Below the pieces are notes generated by a model. It saw only the letters and a program-made list of their open reading frames with translations, was not told the origin of the DNA and did no database searches. A DNA stretch of 64,000 bases from Thiohalocapsa sp. PB-PSB1 (GTDB lineage Bacteria; Pseudomonadota; Gammaproteobacteria; Chromatiales; Chromatiaceae), in assembly GCA_016745215.1 (NCBI GenBank), contig CP050890.1, positions 2,232,001-2,296,000 of the forward strand, given 5' to 3'. Below, in pieces: positions 25,037 to 34,730 of the stretch (its first letter is position 1; each line of letters starts with the position of its first letter). Made by a program: the position numbers and the translations under genes.

Positions 25037-26476
25037 TCATCCTCGAGTTTGGCGGCACCAGCGTTCCGGATTCAAGGGTTTGCCCTGGTAGCGTAACGCA
25101 AAGTATAGCCCCAGGCTGCCGCTGCCACCGCTGGCCCCTGTCAGCGCGATGATTTCGCCGGTATCAATCCATTCTCCGACCTCCTTCAGCAATGTCTGGT
25201 TGTGACCATAGAGACTCATGTAGCCGTCGCCGTGGTCAATCACAAGGAGCAGCCCGAAGCCACGCAGCCAATCGGCATAGATTACCCGACCATGATGGAC
25301 GGCATGAACTTCGCTTCCCTCGTCTGCCGCGATCAGAACGCCGTCTGCATGCAATTCGTTGCCACCCTCGATCTGATTGAAGTGCGTGGTCAAGCGAGCT
25401 TTGGTGATGGGCCAAGCGAGCTTGCCCTTTTGGGAGGCAATGTCGACCTGATTCAGGTCGATCTCTGCCGCGATCTGTAATGTACGCCGAAGACGTTCAA
25501 TGAGTTCACGTAGCGACTGTGCTTGGGCATTCAGCGCTGCAACCTCGCCGATCCCGTCCGCGATGGTGGCGTCCAGACTGGCGACAATGGCCTGGCGTTG
25601 CGTCCCGGCGCTCTGCAAGCGCGACCTGGTTTCCGCCTGTCGTTCAGCGAGTCGCTGCAGGCGCAGCGTCTCGCGCTCGGCGTCGCTGCGCAAAGCCGAG
25701 AGTTTGTCCGCCAGGCGTTTCGCTGTGTCAATACGCTCTGCTCGGGCACGACTGAGGCAACGATAATAGCCGAAAACCCGTCCACTTCGGGATAGATCAT
25801 CTCTGTTCAACAACATGCGTAGACGGTCTCCGCGGCCCATCGCATAGGCTGAGCGCAGCAATTCCTCGAGATCTTCCTGTGCTACCCTGAGATCGTGCCG
25901 CGTTTGCTCTAGGCGTACACTCAGGTCGTTGATCACCTGATGTTGTTGGTTGATCATGACCCTCAGTTGGCGGCCAGCCGATGCCAGCGCGGCAATGGTG
26001 CGTTCGTTGCGCTCGAGTTCCAGGTAAAGCACCTCGCGATTTTGTTGGCGATCCGCCAACTCCTGCTGCAATCGGGCCAGCCGCTCCTCGATGTCACCTA
26101 GCTTTTGTGCACGTTTGGTTATCTCCGAATGCACTTTGTTGCCAGGGGATCGTTCCTCAGCCCCCTCCGGAGACCCTTCTGGAGCCAGCTCTGGGACCGG
26201 TACTAAAGTCGGTTTCTGGCTCTGTTCTGGATTGGCGTCTGCCATTGGTTCTTGCACCGTCGCCGCTTGCATGTCGGGTATGGCTTCAGGCGCCGCAGGG
26301 CTTAGTGTTGCCGCGAACCCTGACAACGAGATCAACAGCAACCGACCAGTCCGCAGGATGATCGCTGCCACGAGTCGAATGCTCAGGGCGAACGCATGAC
26401 CGCGAAGATACCGGGCAAGCGCCTGCTGGATTTTGGCTGTGGGTTGGAGATTTGACATTGGCATCGGATATAGCAT
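25037..26476 (-). CDS. EnvC-like murein hydrolase activator (M23 domain)
   Basis: 479 residues: an N-terminal hydrophobic segment (about 35-60), long coiled coils (about 110-340, for example RLARLQQELADRQQNREVLY), then an M23/LytM domain with GVLIAADEGSEVHAVHHGRV and IDHGDGYMSLYGHNQTLL. The usual HxxxD/HxH zinc set is only partly visible (HADGVLIAADEG, YGH), in line with EnvC proteins, which are degenerate and activate amidases rather than cut murein. It is upstream of the S41 protease gene, a common order in gammaproteobacteria. Symbol envC is by analogy. Confidence 0.85.
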   Translation of the reverse strand: MLYPMPMSNLQPTAKIQQALARYLRGHAFALSIRLVAAIILRTGRLLLISLSGFAATLSPAAPEAIPDMQAATVQEPMADANPEQSQKPTLVPVPELAPEGSPEGAEERSPGNKVHSEITKRAQKLGDIEERLARLQQELADRQQNREVLYLELERNERTIAALASAGRQLRVMINQQHQVINDLSVRLEQTRHDLRVAQEDLEELLRSAYAMGRGDRLRMLLNRDDLSRSGRVFGYYRCLSRARAERIDTAKRLADKLSALRSDAERETLRLQRLAERQAETRSRLQSAGTQRQAIVASLDATIADGIGEVAALNAQAQSLRELIERLRRTLQIAAEIDLNQVDIASQKGKLAWPITKARLTTHFNQIEGGNELHADGVLIAADEGSEVHAVHHGRVIYADWLRGFGLLLVIDHGDGYMSLYGHNQTLLKEVGEWIDTGEIIALTGASGGSGSLGLYFALRYQGKPLNPERWCRQTRG

Positions 26477-26599
26477 GACGGGCTGTAGCCGCCTAGTGCA
26501 CTGTTTCGAGCCCGTTACGGTTTTCGTCAGGTTGATCGGAGCTTAGATAAGGATAGCCATCGCGATCACTGAAAAAGTTTATTATCATATGATGATGGG

Positions 26600-26977
26600 A
26601 TGATATATGATCCGCATATGCGCGGAGAACACAGACAAATCGGTACCCTTGTGCTAAGTAGTCATGACAGGCAGTTAGAATTGTTCGCAGACGATGAGGA
26701 TATCGAGCGCGCCTCGCGTTCGCTCAAGGCGATGTCTCATCCGCTTCGGCTGAAGATCCTCTGTACTCTTGGTGACGCGGAAGTCAGTGTCCAGGATATC
26801 GTCGAACATGTTGGTACATCTCAGAGTAATATCTCTCAGCATTTAGCGATTCTTCGTGATAAAGGCATTCTTGCCTCTCGCAAGGACGCCAACCGGGTCT
26901 ACTATCGAGTGGGCGACTCGCGAACTCTGAAGCTTATCGGCATGATGCGCGAGGTCTTTTGTTACCATGAACGCTGA
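26600..26977 (+). CDS. ArsR-family transcriptional regulator
   Basis: 125 residues with a winged helix-turn-helix between about 35 and 115: SLKAMSHPLRLKILCTLGD, VEHVGTSQSNISQHLAILRD and RKDANRVYYRVGDSRTLKL. A metal-binding ELCVCDL motif is absent (AEVSVQDIVEHV instead), so it probably does not sense arsenic. It diverges from the EnvC-like gene. A palindrome-like AT-rich stretch (ATTATCATATGATGATGGG) just before the start may be its operator. Confidence 0.85.
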   Translation: MIYDPHMRGEHRQIGTLVLSSHDRQLELFADDEDIERASRSLKAMSHPLRLKILCTLGDAEVSVQDIVEHVGTSQSNISQHLAILRDKGILASRKDANRVYYRVGDSRTLKLIGMMREVFCYHER

Positions 26978-27392
26978 TCGATTGCCGCAGCGCCAATCGC
27001 CGAAACAACCATCCAATGCAATCGCTGGAAACTGCCCCTCATTTGATGACGCGGGCAGATGGCACAACATCAGGCCACGTTGAGTGGTTGCGTTCTGAGA
27101 TGACAGGGTTGCTCTCCAAGAGAGTTGCTATCTGAAATAGCTGCCTTCCTCGAAGAGAACCAATGCAATCATTGTCGGTCACATGCACGCCAGTCCAATG
27201 TGGAAGGTGGGCGTCAAGGTAAGCTAAAGAATGTGTGAAGCTGACGACAATCGCCCGAGTGGCGAACACTGTCGCCCGAACAGAGCATCAGACTCGATCG
27301 AACTTTCTCAACCCGAGCTGAAGGGAACCAGCTCACAAAAACCACCCGGCGTCGAACATACCCTTATACAATAACGCACGCGAGCATTCGTA
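26978..27392. other. Gap without a gene
   Basis: No frame on either strand has gene-like features. The last 30 bases before 27393 (CATACCCTTATACAATAACG) contain TATACAAT, a plausible -10 box for the rhodanese-secB-gpsA operon. Confidence 0.4.
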
Positions 27393-27818
27393 ATGCAGGC
27401 TCAACTGATTGAATTTGTTGGAAATCACTGGATTTTGTTTGCGGCTCTCGGGATCATCCTGGGGCTATTGACCCATAACCTTTTGGTTGGCGAAAAAGGC
27501 ATGGTTGATCCCACCGGTGCAACGGCTTTGATCAATCAACAGGATGCCGCCATAGTCGATGTTCGGCCCGCGGCAGATTTTGCCAAGGGCCATATCATCA
27601 ACGCGATCAATGTCCCGATTAACGGCTTTAAGAACCAGACCGCGGCGTTGAGCAAATTCAAAGAAAAACCGGTGATCGTCACATGCCGATCTGGAGCGCA
27701 ATCTCAGTCGGCTTGCAGCCTGTTGCGCAAGTCCGGCTTTGCCGAAGTGTATAATCTCAAAGGTGGCATTCTCGCTTGGGAGAGCGCCAACTTGCCTCTA
27801 ACACGCAAAAAGCGCTGA
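27393..27818 (+). CDS. Rhodanese-domain protein, membrane-anchored (YibN-like)
   Basis: 141 residues: one N-terminal membrane segment (about 8-32) and a rhodanese domain with IVDVRPAADFAKGHIINAIN and the catalytic-loop VTCRSGAQSQSACSLLRKSG (Cys near residue 101). It begins the rhodanese - secB - gpsA series found in many gammaproteobacteria. A glutaredoxin gene (grxC) usually sits next and is absent here. Sulfur-transferase activity is plausible but the substrate is unknown. Confidence 0.9.
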   Translation: MQAQLIEFVGNHWILFAALGIILGLLTHNLLVGEKGMVDPTGATALINQQDAAIVDVRPAADFAKGHIINAINVPINGFKNQTAALSKFKEKPVIVTCRSGAQSQSACSLLRKSGFAEVYNLKGGILAWESANLPLTRKKR

Positions 27819-27937
27819 CCACTCACGTGCACCCTACCGCCGGAATCGAACCGGAATCGAAGTGGTATGGCAGTGATCGCAATTCGATTCTTTCGGCGAA
27901 AATTCACCCAGCGAAACCATTTGGAATTCCAACCATC

Positions 27938-28429
27938 ATGCCTGAAGAAACAGAGCCACAGACCGCGGACAGTCAACCGCAACGCCAGTTCGCATTACGA
28001 AGTGTATACGTTAAAGATATATCGTTTGAATCGCCAAATGCACCGGATATCTTCCGCGGCGAGTGGAAGCCCGAGACATCCCTGCAACTCGATATCAAGG
28101 TCAATCCACTGGCGGAGGATACACAGGAGATCGTATTAACGGTTACGATCTCAACCAAGGTCGGAGACAAGACGGCATATCTGATCGAAGTTCAACAAGC
28201 TGGTATGATCAGCGCATCAGGGTTCAATGACCAGGAACGAGGTCCACTGCTCTACGTCTACTGCCCGAGCATCCTATTTCCTTATGCCCGTCAGGCTGTT
28301 AGCGATCTGGTTGCCAAGGGTGGCTTCCCACATCTGGTTTTGCAACACATTAACTTCGACCAGATTTTTGCGCAAAAACTCGCTGAGCAGCGGGCTGGTC
28401 AGGCACCGAGTACGGAAAAGCCGCATTGA
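27938..28429 (+). CDS. secB: Protein-export chaperone SecB
   Basis: 163 residues starting MPEETEPQTADSQPQRQFAL at ATG 27938; the frame is open further left but only inside the rhodanese gene. The SecB pattern is complete: YVKDISFESPNAPDIF, LIEVQQAGMISASGF, LYVYCPSILFPYARQAVSDL and GGFPHLVLQHINFDQIF. It keeps precursors unfolded and delivers them to SecA. Its stop overlaps the TTG start of gpsA by 2 bases. Confidence 0.95.
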   Translation: MPEETEPQTADSQPQRQFALRSVYVKDISFESPNAPDIFRGEWKPETSLQLDIKVNPLAEDTQEIVLTVTISTKVGDKTAYLIEVQQAGMISASGFNDQERGPLLYVYCPSILFPYARQAVSDLVAKGGFPHLVLQHINFDQIFAQKLAEQRAGQAPSTEKPH

Positions 28430-29448
28430 GCATCGGAGCAACCGAGCAACAACAGGAGCGAGTCGCCGTTGTGGGCGCCGGTTCCTGGGGGACCGCGCTG
28501 GCGATCCTGATGACACGAAATGGTCACCAAGTCAGGCTATGGGGGCATGATCCTGCTCATTTGGAGCGCTTGCAGCGGGATCGAGAAAATCGTGAGTTTC
28601 TACCAGGAGCGCCGCTGCCACCGCGCTTGCAGCCGGTAGTGGATTTAAACGTTGCCCTGGCGGATGCGACAATCGTGCTGGTGGCAATTCCCAGCCAATT
28701 CTTCGCTGATGTGTTGGAGCGAATGATGCCTTTGTTGCCAGATGCTCTTGGCATTGCCTGGGCTACCAAGGGCTTCGAGCCCGGTACTGGCCGCTTGTTG
28801 CATGAGGTGGCCACGGACATTCTGGGAGTGCGTGACTTAGCCGTGCTATCGGGACCCAGCTTCGCGGCAGAAGTGGCCCGCGGCCTTCCAACCGCGGTGA
28901 CCGTTGCGGCATCCGATGCAAGGTTTGCCACCCGACTCGCGGCACTGGTACACGGAGATCGGTTCCGTGCTTACACCCAGGACGATCTGATTGGAGTGCA
29001 GGTGGGCGGAGCAGCGAAGAATGTGCTGGCGATTGCCACGGGTATCGCTGACGGGCTTGGCTTTGGCGCCAACACCAGGGCGGCTCTGATTACCCGCGGT
29101 CTTGCGGAACTGATCCGGCTTGGAATCGCTCTTGGAGCCCGCCGTGAGACCTTTATGGGCTTGGCCGGCCTGGGCGATTTGGTACTGACCTGCACCGATG
29201 ATCAATCGCGCAATCGACGTCTTGGCTTGGCGCTGGCTCGCGGCGACAGCGTTGAACAGGCATTGCAGGACATCGGCCAACAAGTGGAAGGCGTCGTTAC
29301 CGCGCGTGCAGTCAACGAAATCGCGGCTCGGCGGGGGGTGGAAATGCCGATCTCTGAACAGGTGTTTTCAGTACTTTACGAAGGTCGCACACCAGAAGCG
29401 GCCACGCGCCAGTTACTCGAGCGTGCTGGTAAGGCCGAGTTCGACTAA
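28426..29448 (+). CDS. gpsA: Glycerol-3-phosphate dehydrogenase [NAD(P)+]
   Basis: 340 residues from TTG 28426, with the N-terminal Rossmann motif VAVVGAGSWGTALAILMTRN, LSGPSFAAEVARGLPTAVTV, the catalytic-Lys region VGGAAKNVLAIATGIADG and FMGLAGLGDLVLTCTDDQSR. It makes sn-glycerol-3-phosphate from dihydroxyacetone phosphate for phospholipid synthesis. The TTG start overlaps the secB stop, indicating translational coupling. Confidence 0.95.
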   Translation: MSIGATEQQQERVAVVGAGSWGTALAILMTRNGHQVRLWGHDPAHLERLQRDRENREFLPGAPLPPRLQPVVDLNVALADATIVLVAIPSQFFADVLERMMPLLPDALGIAWATKGFEPGTGRLLHEVATDILGVRDLAVLSGPSFAAEVARGLPTAVTVAASDARFATRLAALVHGDRFRAYTQDDLIGVQVGGAAKNVLAIATGIADGLGFGANTRAALITRGLAELIRLGIALGARRETFMGLAGLGDLVLTCTDDQSRNRRLGLALARGDSVEQALQDIGQQVEGVVTARAVNEIAARRGVEMPISEQVFSVLYEGRTPEAATRQLLERAGKAEFD

Positions 29449-29463
29449 TCCGGCATTGTTATT

Positions 29464-29931
29464 TCAGCTCGCGGCGCCATCGAATCCGCACTGACGCCAA
29501 GCTTCAAAGAGCACCGCCGCTACCGCGTTCGACAGATTCAAGCTGCGGTTATCTGCGCGCATTGGGATGCGGAGGCGCTGCTCTGCTGGAAGCGCTTCCA
29601 GCACCGCCGAAGGCAGCCCACGGGTCTCAGGCCCGAACAGAAATGTATCGTTGGCAGCAAACGCGGCCTCGGCGTATATGCGGCTGCCGCGGGTGCTGAG
29701 GGCGAACAAACGCTCAGGCTGCAGCGAAGCGAATGCCTCATTCAATGAGTTGTGTAGATGAACCTGCGCATATTCATGGTAATCTAACCCAGCGCGTCGA
29801 AGCTTGGCATCGTCGAGACGGAAGCCGAGGGGTTTGATCAGGTGTAATGCCGCGCCCGTGTTGGCGCAGAGCCGGATGATGTTGCCAGTATTCGGTGGGA
29901 TTTCCGGTTGGTACAGCAGGATGTTGAACAT
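29464..29931 (-). CDS. trmL: tRNA (cytidine/uridine-34-2'-O)-methyltransferase
   Basis: 155 residues with the SPOUT signature: MFNILLYQPEIPPNTGNIIR, LIKPLGFRLDDAKLRRAGLD, LFGPETRGLPSAVLEALPAE and MRADNRSLNLSNAVAAVLFE (trefoil-knot SAM site). It methylates the wobble ribose of tRNA-Leu isoacceptors. It is convergent with gpsA, 15 bases apart. The stop sits within a short GC-rich stretch with no clear terminator. Confidence 0.95.
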   Translation of the reverse strand: MFNILLYQPEIPPNTGNIIRLCANTGAALHLIKPLGFRLDDAKLRRAGLDYHEYAQVHLHNSLNEAFASLQPERLFALSTRGSRIYAEAAFAANDTFLFGPETRGLPSAVLEALPAEQRLRIPMRADNRSLNLSNAVAAVLFEAWRQCGFDGAAS

Positions 29932-30085
29932 GCCTGAAACTCTTCACCGATCTGGTTCACCCAGTTTGGTATACCCTTTTTGGGCTACTTGACCTCAAGT
30001 CGCCGCCACATGATATATTAATAAATCGGCATATAAGCCAGTTGCCGAACAAGCTTTCACGACTTGACCCTGCGGGTAAATAAAA

Positions 30086-30307
30086 ATGAGCGACATCGAT
30101 GCTTTGAAGAAAGAAAAACAAGAATTGATTGATAAAATGCTGGAAATGCAAAAGCAGTTTATTGACTATGAGCATAGTCATGGTATCAGCGGCAAAGATT
30201 ATTGGGCTTCCACGGAGGGTTTGTTGGTCGACTATCGCCAAGAGTATATGGACATGGCAAATCGCGTTGTTGATCTTGCACATCAGATTGTTGGTTCAAC
30301 TCGCTGA
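30086..30307 (+). CDS. Small helical protein of unknown function, 73 aa
   Basis: ATG 30086 starts MSDIDALKKEKQELIDKMLE, a coiled-coil-like first half, then YEHSHGISGKDYWASTEGLL. No membrane segment or known motif. The preceding GGGTAAATAAAA is a weak ribosome site. Codon use resembles the core genome rather than the AT-rich cassettes, so it is probably a resident gene. The following 210 bases show nothing. Confidence 0.65.
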   Translation: MSDIDALKKEKQELIDKMLEMQKQFIDYEHSHGISGKDYWASTEGLLVDYRQEYMDMANRVVDLAHQIVGSTR

Positions 30308-30520
30308 CTCAATCTGCTGGGCAGTGAGGCGGTAGCCTGTGTTGCCAGGGTTTACATTACCGCATTGCCATCACAAACACGTTCGGTTGGTTGCAGTCAA
30401 TCTTCGCGCCAGTTTGCCCCTACATTGGCTAGTTTTCGGCATGACGCCAACGATTCTGTAGGCGATTGCCGAAAACTTTCACATCAGATCAGTTTTCATT
30501 TCCGGTTCAGGGTTGATAGG

Positions 30521-30916
30521 TCATTCTCGTAAATGGCGGATGTACTTTGGAGTGTCGATCAGTTCCAAGCGCACCGTTTCACCCCGAACTACAATACGGT
30601 CCGTACTCCCACGCAATTTGAGTTCGCAGCGGGTGTGCCCGCGACTGTCCAGGGGCACCGGAATCATATCGCGATACGTGTAGATATTGTCATCGATATC
30701 GCCTCCATCACAGATCGCTGGCCCGGTTGGCAGGGGTTGCTCGGGGATGGCCCCTTCTAAAATCAGATCACCTGCCTGCCACCAGAGTGTCTTTTCTATG
30801 GATCCTGTCATGGTTTTGACGATGTAGGCTCGCGTAAAGCTGACTCGCAAACAAGAATTTTCGATGCGAATCTGACCAATCTCAGAGTCTGGTAGTTGTA
30901 TGCTGCTGCTGTCCAT
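30521..30916 (-). CDS. Unknown 131-aa protein, beta-rich
   Basis: A soluble protein with alternating hydrophobic pattern (IRIENSCLRVSFTRAYIVKT) and acidic central region (CDGGDIDDNIYTYRD), with no signal peptide. I do not recognise the family. It reads alone between the small helical gene and a MITE-like repeat, the upstream 208 bases being empty of genes. Confidence 0.6.
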   Translation of the reverse strand: MDSSSIQLPDSEIGQIRIENSCLRVSFTRAYIVKTMTGSIEKTLWWQAGDLILEGAIPEQPLPTGPAICDGGDIDDNIYTYRDMIPVPLDSRGHTRCELKLRGSTDRIVVRGETVRLELIDTPKYIRHLRE

Positions 30917-31124
30917 TTTTCTGTTTCCGGATGGTACGTCAGAAGAGAGGATGAATTGCGATGTGATTCAGCGAAGATCCATTCCGACTCACTTTTGCGC
31001 GTTTGCGGGGAAATGGGGGTTTGCATGGAGATTTCACATGCATAAGCCAGGGCAGGGCGCACCCTGTTGCGGGTCTTGGCGGACATCATGATCAAAGCCT
31101 GCGCCAGCACTGGCATTGGGTTTG

Positions 31125-31275
31125 GGCGATTTCTGTGGAGAAATAGAAATAGAAATAGACCATCTAGCTTGTCTTCTCGTCCGGCATCGACGTTGCGGCA
31201 ACCCGCCCATAGAGCGACGATGGGCGGGTTGCGAGAATCCAGCGCCAGTTGGTCTATTTCTCTCCGGTAATCGCC
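31125..31275. repeat. MITE-like palindromic repeat, copy 3
   Basis: Ends GGCGATTTCTGTGGAGAAAT and, inverted, GGCGATTACCGGAGAGAAAT. The left arm carries a short tandem triplication of GAAATA. The inner GGCAACCCGCCCATAGAGCG arm pairs with GATGGGCGGGTTGC. The right end touches the stop codon of ntrC. Confidence 0.85.
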
Positions 31276-32715
31276 TTATGCCGCGCTTTCATCCTCATCG
31301 CTGGGCGGTCCGGAGCCGCCGAAATCCAATTTTAGTTCCTTGATCTTGCGCGTGAGGGTGTTGCGCCCCCAGCCGAGCAGTTTAGCCGCTTCCTGGCGCC
31401 GGCCACCAGTGTGTTCCAATGCCGCATGGATCAGGATCTGCTCGAAAGCGGGTAGCGCGGACTCCAGGATGGCGCTGTCTCCCTGGCGTAATCGGCGACG
31501 CGTCCAAGTGCGCAGTGAAGCCTCCCATTGCTCGTCATCTGGAATCTGTTGCTGCTGCGTATTGAGGTCAGGGGGTAGATCCGCAACGTGAATCTCCTTG
31601 CTTGACGCCATCACCGTAAGCCAACGAGCCGTGTTTTCCAGTTGTCGTACATTACCCGGCCAATCGAGGCGCTCTAGTTGGTCGAGGGCATCCGCCGCCA
31701 GCAGTTTGGGCTCGCAGCCCAATTCTGTGGCCGCCTGGCTGAGAAAGTGGCGCAGCAGCAGGCCGATGTCCTCACGTCGTTCGCGCAGTGATGGCAGATG
31801 AATGCGTATTACGTTCAATCGGTGAAACAGGTCTTCGCGGAAACGGCCCTGGCGCACATGCTCGTGTAGGTCTTGATGAGTGGCCGCGATGATGCGCACA
31901 TCCACCTTGATCGGTGACAATCCGCCAACTCGATAAAATTCACCATCCGCGAGTACTCGCAGCAATCTTGTCTGCAATTCGGCAGGCATGTCGCCAATTT
32001 CATCCAGGAATAGGGTTCCGCCGTCGGCCTGCTCAAAACGCCCTTCGCGGCGGGTTTGGGCGCCGGTGAAGGAACCTCGTTCGTGACCGAATAGTTCCGA
32101 TTCCATTAGGTCGCGTGGGATGGCTGCCATATTCAGCGCGATAAAGGGCGAGCCCTGACGGGGGCTGTGACGATGCAATGCACGCGCAACGAGTTCCTTC
32201 CCTGTGCCGGATTCGCCGTTAATCAGCACGGTGATGTTCGACCGAGCCAGGCGCCCGATGGCACGGAACACTTCCTGCATCGATGCTGCCTCGCCGATGA
32301 TGTCGGGGCTATGCTCCAGCGGCAAGGCTTGTGTATTGGTCTGTTCTTGATGACGGCAGGCGCGACGTACCTGGTCAACGGCATCGTCCAGGTCAAAGGG
32401 TTTTGGTAGATACTCAAAGGCGCCACCGTGAAAGGCGGACACGGCACTGTCCAGATCCGAATGCGCGGTCATGATAATGACCGGCAGATCGGGATGGCGG
32501 GACGTGATCTGTTGCAATAGGTCTAAGCCGTCGATTCCCGGCATGCGGATATCGGACAGAATCACATCTGGTCGATCACGCTGCAGAGCGTCCATAATCC
32601 CAACTCCATTGGAGAAGCTCGTGACATCCATGTCGGCTTGCCTCAAGGCCCGCTCCAGCACCCAGCGCATGGATCGATCATCATCAATCACCCACACCTG
32701 TGTCAGATTAGTCAT
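31276..32715 (-). CDS. ntrC: Nitrogen response regulator NtrC
   Basis: 479 residues in three domains: receiver (1-120; DDDRSMRW and phospho-acceptor in LSDIRMPGIDG), sigma-54 AAA+ ATPase (about 140-370; Walker A GESGTGKE, sigma-54 contact loop ERGSFTGAQTRREGRFE, FLDEIGDMP), and a Fis-type helix-turn-helix (LLGWGRNTLTRKIKEL). It activates sigma-54 promoters such as that of glnA when phosphorylated by NtrB. Its start overlaps the end of ntrB by 8 bases. The stop abuts a MITE-like repeat. Confidence 0.95.
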   Translation of the reverse strand: MTNLTQVWVIDDDRSMRWVLERALRQADMDVTSFSNGVGIMDALQRDRPDVILSDIRMPGIDGLDLLQQITSRHPDLPVIIMTAHSDLDSAVSAFHGGAFEYLPKPFDLDDAVDQVRRACRHQEQTNTQALPLEHSPDIIGEAASMQEVFRAIGRLARSNITVLINGESGTGKELVARALHRHSPRQGSPFIALNMAAIPRDLMESELFGHERGSFTGAQTRREGRFEQADGGTLFLDEIGDMPAELQTRLLRVLADGEFYRVGGLSPIKVDVRIIAATHQDLHEHVRQGRFREDLFHRLNVIRIHLPSLRERREDIGLLLRHFLSQAATELGCEPKLLAADALDQLERLDWPGNVRQLENTARWLTVMASSKEIHVADLPPDLNTQQQQIPDDEQWEASLRTWTRRRLRQGDSAILESALPAFEQILIHAALEHTGGRRQEAAKLLGWGRNTLTRKIKELKLDFGGSGPPSDEDESAA

Positions 32716-33790
32716 CTTCGGGCTCCAATGGTAGATAGACGAAGAACTGGGTTTTGCCAGGCCTGCTTTCGCATTCGATGAGGCCGCCGTGTTGATTGAT
32801 CAACTCTTGGGCAATGGGCAAGCCAAGGCCGGTGCCCCCGGGGCGACCGGAGACCATCGGGAAGAAGATCCGGTCCATCAGAGAATCAGGAATTCCCGGA
32901 CCGGTATCTTCAATTTCAATGCGCAGCACCAGTCGATACAATGTACTGCCGATGGTGAATTGTCGCAGTACGCGGGTACGCAGCACCAATTCGCCATCGT
33001 CACCAGCAGCATGGGCGCCGTTGCGAGTTAGATTCAATAGCGCTTGAATCAGCCGGTCCGAGTCGGCCTCGAAATTAGGAATACTTGGATCATAGTCCCG
33101 GATGATCCTTGGTCCGGATGGGAATTCCGCGAGCACCAAACCTCGGACATGTTCAATGATGTGATGGATATTCACATCACCGCGATGCGGCAGTTGGTTC
33201 GGCCCTAGCATCCGGTTGAGCAGGGCCTGAAGCCGGTCTGCCTCATCGATGATGATTCGGGTATACTCGCGCAGTTCGCGGTTAGGCAACTCGCGCTCCA
33301 GTAATTGGGCCGCACCACGCAGTCCGCCAAGCGGATTCTTGATCTCATGGGCCAAGCCGCGCAGCAGCGCTTGGGTCGCCTGATGTTGTGAGATTAACTG
33401 CTCTTCACGGGTAATGCGGATCTGGCGGTCAACCTGATGCATTTCCATCAGCAACTCGCCGCCTGTATTCGAATGATGTATTGGCAGGACCGTGCAGTTG
33501 ACGCGAATGAGGTGTCCATCGGGCCTTTTTAGCTCCACTTCTCTTTCGGTGAAAGGCTGGCGCGTCAGCAGAGCTTTGCGCAGCCTGGACTCGACGGATT
33601 CTGCTGGGCAGGGTACCAGGGCACTGACACGCTTTCCTAACACTGCATTTGCGCCCACTGCAAGCAAAAGTTCACCTGCTGGATTGATATAGTTCAATCG
33701 CAAATTGTCGTCGAACAAAAGTACCGCCGTATTGAGATTGCCAAGTATGGACACGTCCGGCTGGTTATTCGATTTCCGCTTTCTGATCAT
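32708..33790 (-). CDS. ntrB: Nitrogen-sensing histidine kinase NtrB
   Basis: 360 residues: a PAS domain (about 12-125), HisKA with LLRGLAHEIKNPLGGLRGAA (phospho-His near 148) and HATPase with LTRNGAHAAGDDGEL, IEDTGPGIPDSLMDRIFFPM and GGTGLGLPIAQELINQHGG. No membrane segment, as expected for a soluble kinase controlled by PII. It is followed by ntrC with an 8-base overlap and preceded by a DUF4124 gene 320 bases away. Confidence 0.95.
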   Translation of the reverse strand: MIRKRKSNNQPDVSILGNLNTAVLLFDDNLRLNYINPAGELLLAVGANAVLGKRVSALVPCPAESVESRLRKALLTRQPFTEREVELKRPDGHLIRVNCTVLPIHHSNTGGELLMEMHQVDRQIRITREEQLISQHQATQALLRGLAHEIKNPLGGLRGAAQLLERELPNRELREYTRIIIDEADRLQALLNRMLGPNQLPHRGDVNIHHIIEHVRGLVLAEFPSGPRIIRDYDPSIPNFEADSDRLIQALLNLTRNGAHAAGDDGELVLRTRVLRQFTIGSTLYRLVLRIEIEDTGPGIPDSLMDRIFFPMVSGRPGGTGLGLPIAQELINQHGGLIECESRPGKTQFFVYLPLEPEDD

Positions 33791-34109
33791 CAGCTGACAA
33801 CTTTCCGCGCACCCCGTTGATGCGGTTGGCAGTTGGTAGCAGGCTCGCTTGCCGCGGCTTGCTCGCGTTATCGCCCTGTATTAGCAATATGCGAGCCAAT
33901 TAATCCAATCTTCCAATGTATGCTGGCTGGACTCACGTATGCTGGCCGGACTCAATCTGGAAGTGTGCCCTGGATGCTGATTCAAAGACTGGCTGGATGC
34001 GCTTTCTTCCATGTCGACGCATCGTCTTGGTCCGTTGCAATTGCAATGCGCTGCTGGGCTTCAATGCTGGGTTCGATACGGCGGTTGTCAGTGAACCGGT
34101 TCAGCGCGG
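33791..34109. other. Gap between DUF4124 and ntrB genes
   Basis: No gene-like frame. ntrBC may have its own promoter here since glnA and the DUF4124 gene lie upstream on the same strand, but I could not pick a convincing promoter. Confidence 0.4.
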
Positions 34110-34637
34110 CTAGTTCGGCCCTGATTCGGGCGGAGATCCGTCTGGCAAAGGTCGGCGAACATGTATATTAATCACGGGCGTTGCTGCAACCACAGCGCCG
34201 TTTTCGTCTTCCACGACGACCTGAATACGATGACTACCCAAGGGTATCCCGTTAAGGCGCATCTGAGTGTCTTTCCCAAGATCTCCCTCGATCTTGACGC
34301 CATTGACTTCCACATTCAGTCGGTGGTTATCCTGCAATGCCGGATCAAGCAGCAGCGACAGCTGAATCTCACGCTGCTCGTTTTGCACGGTTGCGTTATT
34401 CTGCGGATTTGCAATCTCAAACGCATGATAGGGTCCAGGAAACCCGCCCTGGGTTAGATCACCTGGTGTATCGGGTTGTGGCGATGACGAATCGGCATCC
34501 CGCGCAATGTCAACAGGGACGCTGTTTTCGATTAGGCGGTCGCTGTAGATGACGTTCCCGTCGGCGTCGACGGATTTGTAAACCTCAGCGGTCGCGGTGA
34601 ATGGAAATACGAGTAGGGAAAAGAATAGTATTCGCAT
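34110..34637 (-). CDS. DUF4124-domain exported protein
   Basis: 175 residues with a signal peptide (MRILFFSLLVFPFTATA) and the DUF4124 core AEVYKSVDADGNVIYSDRLI directly after it. The C-terminal half (about 70-160) is an Ig-like beta segment (EIQLSLLLDPALQDNHRLNV). Proteins like this sit between glnA and ntrB in many gammaproteobacteria; their role in the envelope is unknown. Confidence 0.85.
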   Translation of the reverse strand: MRILFFSLLVFPFTATAEVYKSVDADGNVIYSDRLIENSVPVDIARDADSSSPQPDTPGDLTQGGFPGPYHAFEIANPQNNATVQNEQREIQLSLLLDPALQDNHRLNVEVNGVKIEGDLGKDTQMRLNGIPLGSHRIQVVVEDENGAVVAATPVINIHVRRPLPDGSPPESGPN

Positions 34638-34676
34638 GAATCAAGCATAGGTGGATTATTGCACCGACGCAACGCA

Positions 34677-34699
34677 GAACGCCCCGCAATGGGGCGTTC
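34677..34699 (-). terminator. Hairpin terminator after glnA
   Basis: Perfect stem GAACGCCCC / GGGGCGTTC with a 5-base loop, starting about 32 bases after the glnA stop and before the DUF4124 gene. The following minus-strand sequence has no strong T-run, so termination may be partial. Confidence 0.6.
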
Positions 34700-34730
34700 T
34701 GAATACAGCGGTCTGGAGACCCAGGAGGGC

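Noticed and set aside
27819..27937. A glutaredoxin gene between rhodanese and secB
   Set aside because: The gap is 119 bases with no CPYC-type motif; the gene is simply absent here.
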